Shown here piece by piece: positions 61,848 through 64,000 of a DNA stretch of 64,000 bases. The DNA is from Indolivaga macrotermitis. Its GTDB lineage: Bacteria > Bacteroidota > Bacteroidia > Bacteroidales > Dysgonomonadaceae. The stretch lies in contig NZ_FQUC01000005.1 of assembly GCF_900128985.1 (NCBI RefSeq), forward strand, positions 186,001-250,000, read 5' to 3'. Both the position numbers and the translations under genes were made by a program. The notes under the pieces were generated by a model. The model was not told the origin of the DNA, ran no database searches, and worked only from the letters and a program-made list of their open reading frames with translations. Each line of letters starts with the position of its first letter. Position 1 is the first letter of the stretch.

Positions 61848-64000
61848 TTACATCCATTTCACAAGTCCTGAATCTTGCTGATGTGCTAACATATCATTCT
61901 GGGCATAAACCCGAAGTCCTATTGAGAAGCTACCGATACGGCTTGTGGTATATTTCAAGCGGTATGTTGCAATACTGCCACTTTGATCTACCAATGTGAA
62001 AGGTTCTTTCACCAATACATCATCTGTTTTAGTATCCTTATCATTAGTTACTACAAGTTCAACACCTATATCCTCTGCCGACAACGATCCGCAGCTCAGT
62101 TTGATTTCCAGTTCATAAGTCTGTCCTAAAGTAATATCTTCTTTATAGATACTAGGCATATTTACAGACATAACCTCTATACTATCCCAGCCCCGGGCCA
62201 TTTTGTGCTTCCATGCTACTATATCCTTAGCCATCGCAAAATTGTCTTTCCTGACTTGATGCGCACGCTCATTTAATTTATTATAGAAGCGGTCTTCATA
62301 ATCAGTCAACTGACGGTTCATAGTAAAGTTAGAGGCAACTTTATCTATCGAATTCTTTATATGCTGAATCCATTCGTTAGGTACACCTTCTGCATCTTTA
62401 TCATAGAACAATGGAGCTATTTCATTCTCGATGGTACTATATACCAGCTCTGCATCAAGTTCATTCTGAAACTCGTCATTTTTATACACTTGCTCTAGAG
62501 GTAAAGCCCATCCGGCATCTTTCTGATAACCTTCGACCCACCAACCATCAAGAACACTAAAGTGCATAACACCGTTCATCACAGCTTTCTCACCACTCGT
62601 TCCCGAAGCCTCCATAGGGCGTGTTGGTGTATTCAACCAAATATCAACACCTTGTACCAAGCTGGATGCCAACTCCATATCATAGTTCTCAATAAAGAGT
62701 ATCTTGCCCAAGAACTGAGGATATTTAGAAATCTCGACAATCTTTTTAATCAGGTCTTGCCCTGCTTTATCAGCTGGGTGAGCCTTTCCTGCAAAAATGA
62801 ATTGTACAGGGCGTGTCGGATGATTAACTATTTCGTTAAGAGTATTGATATCTTTAAACAAAAGCTGAGCACGCTTGTATGTAGCGAATCGACGGGCAAA
62901 ACCAAAAGTCAGTTTTGTTGGATCTAACGCTTCCACGATACTAACAATCTCCCGTGGGGTATAATACATCAATTCATCATGCTTAGTCAAACGTTCCTTG
63001 ATATGCTCAATCATTCTGGCACGGAGTTTACTTCTGATTCCCCATATTTCATGATTATCGACACCATGTATGTTAGCAAAACATGATTTATCATAATGGT
63101 GATTCGCAAAGTCAGCGCCAAACACTCTTTCGTGCAATTCTTTCCATTCGGGAGCAGCCCATGTCGGGTAATGCACACCATTAGTAACATAGCTGATATA
63201 TGATTCCTCTGTCAAATATCCGGGGAACATGTCTTTAAACATTTCCTGTGATACTTTTCCATGAAGCCAACTTACTCCGTTAACTTCCTGTGAAAGATTT
63301 ACAGCCAGATTACTCATAGAGAATTTTTCATGAGAATCCGAAGGGTGAATACGTCCCATTCCCATTATAGTCTCCCAGCTAACCTGGAAACGGTCAGGAT
63401 AATGAGATATGTATTTACGAAGCAACCCTTCTTCAAAGGCATCATGTCCGGCAGGAACCGGTGTATGAGTTGTAAATAATGAAGAAGAACGTACTACTTC
63501 TTTCGCCTCTTCGAACGACAGGTTCTTATCTACCATCAATTGATGTATACGCTCCATACCAGTAAATGCAGCATGCCCTTCATTACAATGATATACATTA
63601 GAGCGTCTGTTCAACTTACCTAGTACGCGGATACCTCCGATACCTAACAGTAATTCTTGTTTCAAACGGTTTTCCCAGTCACCTCCATACAAGTGGTGTG
63701 TCACTGACCTGTCTTCCGGTAAATTATCTTCAAAATCTGTATCCAATAAGAAAAGCTCGACACGCCCTACGTCCACTCTCCATACGCGGGCATGAAGATT
63801 TCTTCCAGGTAATGCAATCTGAACAGTGATCCAGTTTCCTTCTTCATCACGTTGTGGTACTATAGGTATCTTGTCAAAGCGTTGAGCCTCGTAGATATTC
63901 TCTTGCTCTCCAGTTGTCGATAACCGTTGTGTAAAATAACCATATCTGTATAACAACCCGATACCGGTCATTTTCACACCCTTATCACTGGCCTCTTTCA
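61848..64000 (-). CDS. glgP: Alpha-glucan (glycogen) phosphorylase, N-terminus outside window
   Basis: An open frame of about 717 residues reaching the right edge. GT35 phosphorylases release glucose 1-phosphate from glycogen. KGVKMTGIGLLYRYGYFTQ at the window's edge is an internal motif (GVGLLYRYGYF), so the true start lies beyond base 64000, and the GTG/ATG near 63975 are not starts. The PLP site is EASGTSGEKAVMNGVMHF, and DGWWVEGY follows. The sequence fits the short bacterial type, with a C-terminal beta domain (~last 100 residues). Its product would feed the phosphoglucomutase at 19331. Confidence 0.93.
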   Translation of the reverse strand, partial: KEASDKGVKMTGIGLLYRYGYFTQRLSTTGEQENIYEAQRFDKIPIVPQRDEEGNWITVQIALPGRNLHARVWRVDVGRVELFLLDTDFEDNLPEDRSVTHHLYGGDWENRLKQELLLGIGGIRVLGKLNRRSNVYHCNEGHAAFTGMERIHQLMVDKNLSFEEAKEVVRSSSLFTTHTPVPAGHDAFEEGLLRKYISHYPDRFQVSWETIMGMGRIHPSDSHEKFSMSNLAVNLSQEVNGVSWLHGKVSQEMFKDMFPGYLTEESYISYVTNGVHYPTWAAPEWKELHERVFGADFANHHYDKSCFANIHGVDNHEIWGIRSKLRARMIEHIKERLTKHDELMYYTPREIVSIVEALDPTKLTFGFARRFATYKRAQLLFKDINTLNEIVNHPTRPVQFIFAGKAHPADKAGQDLIKKIVEISKYPQFLGKILFIENYDMELASSLVQGVDIWLNTPTRPMEASGTSGEKAVMNGVMHFSVLDGWWVEGYQKDAGWALPLEQVYKNDEFQNELDAELVYSTIENEIAPLFYDKDAEGVPNEWIQHIKNSIDKVASNFTMNRQLTDYEDRFYNKLNERAHQVRKDNFAMAKDIVAWKHKMARGWDSIEVMSVNMPSIYKEDITLGQTYELEIKLSCGSLSAEDIGVELVVTNDKDTKTDDVLVKEPFTLVDQSGSIATYRLKYTTSRIGSFSIGLRVYAQNDMLAHQQDSGLVKWM

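Overview
The window looks like chromosomal DNA of a Bacteroidales bacterium, most likely a Dysgonomonas-like relative of Bacteroides and Parabacteroides. This rests on moderately AT-rich DNA, -7 boxes of the TAnnTTTG type (trp operon, secDF, the GH31 gene, the tRNA), a fused SecDF, a hybrid two-component regulator (HTCS) beside glycosidases, and few recognisable Shine-Dalgarno sequences. Genus is an inference. No insertion sequence, phage, integrase, CRISPR array or rRNA was seen.

Layout. 1-5.9 kb: 3' end of leuB, a small lipoprotein, an RluA-type pseudouridine synthase, a YigZ/IMPACT protein, a GNAT acetyltransferase and a tautomerase on the minus strand, then proC overlapping an ATP-grasp-like gene of unknown function. 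5.9-6.3 kb: a gene-free block of GTCAC repeats. 6.3-17.3 kb: a lipoprotein, then an eleven-gene minus-strand trp operon in the order trpB, trpE, trpG, trpB2, trpD, chorismate mutase, SAM methyltransferase, MFS transporter, trpC, trpF, trpA. It is preceded by a clear attenuator: a 19-codon leader peptide with three consecutive Trp codons, an 11-bp terminator stem and a competing antiterminator pairing. 17.3-26.7 kb: housekeeping genes (fbp, plsC-like, phosphoglucomutase, TerC, DUF3943-like protein, metallo-hydrolase, slyD, PatB-type C-S lyase). 26.8-30.2 kb: secDF and one tRNA with a CAU anticodon. 30.2-33.8 kb: two Crp/Fnr regulators, a quinone-reductase-like flavoprotein, a second tautomerase, a DUF4405-like membrane protein and a small secreted protein preceded by a 22-bp perfect palindrome. 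34-39 kb: acyltransferase, LytS/LytTR two-component pair, two methyltransferases and an HXXEE membrane protein. 39.3-41.6 kb: a KamA-type radical SAM aminomutase and pyridoxal kinase.

41.7-56.5 kb is a carbohydrate-utilisation cluster: GH2 and GH31 on the minus strand, a divergent HTCS, then GH95 and GH3. These activities match stepwise removal of Fuc, Gal, Xyl and Glc from fucosylated xyloglucan oligosaccharides, but no SusC/SusD pair or endo-glucanase is present. 56.6-59.7 kb: an ArnT-like GT39, a polyprenyl-phosphate GT2 and a LAB_N protein, suggesting lipid A or other envelope glycan modification. 59.8-64 kb: glycogen branching enzyme and the 3' part of alpha-glucan phosphorylase, running off the right edge.

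The most interesting items are the complete trp attenuator, the enlarged trp operon with two different TrpB proteins plus a methyltransferase/transporter insertion, the SusCD-less xyloglucan-type cluster, the GTCAC repeat found at two distant sites, and the Crp/Fnr-like palindrome beside a Crp/Fnr gene.
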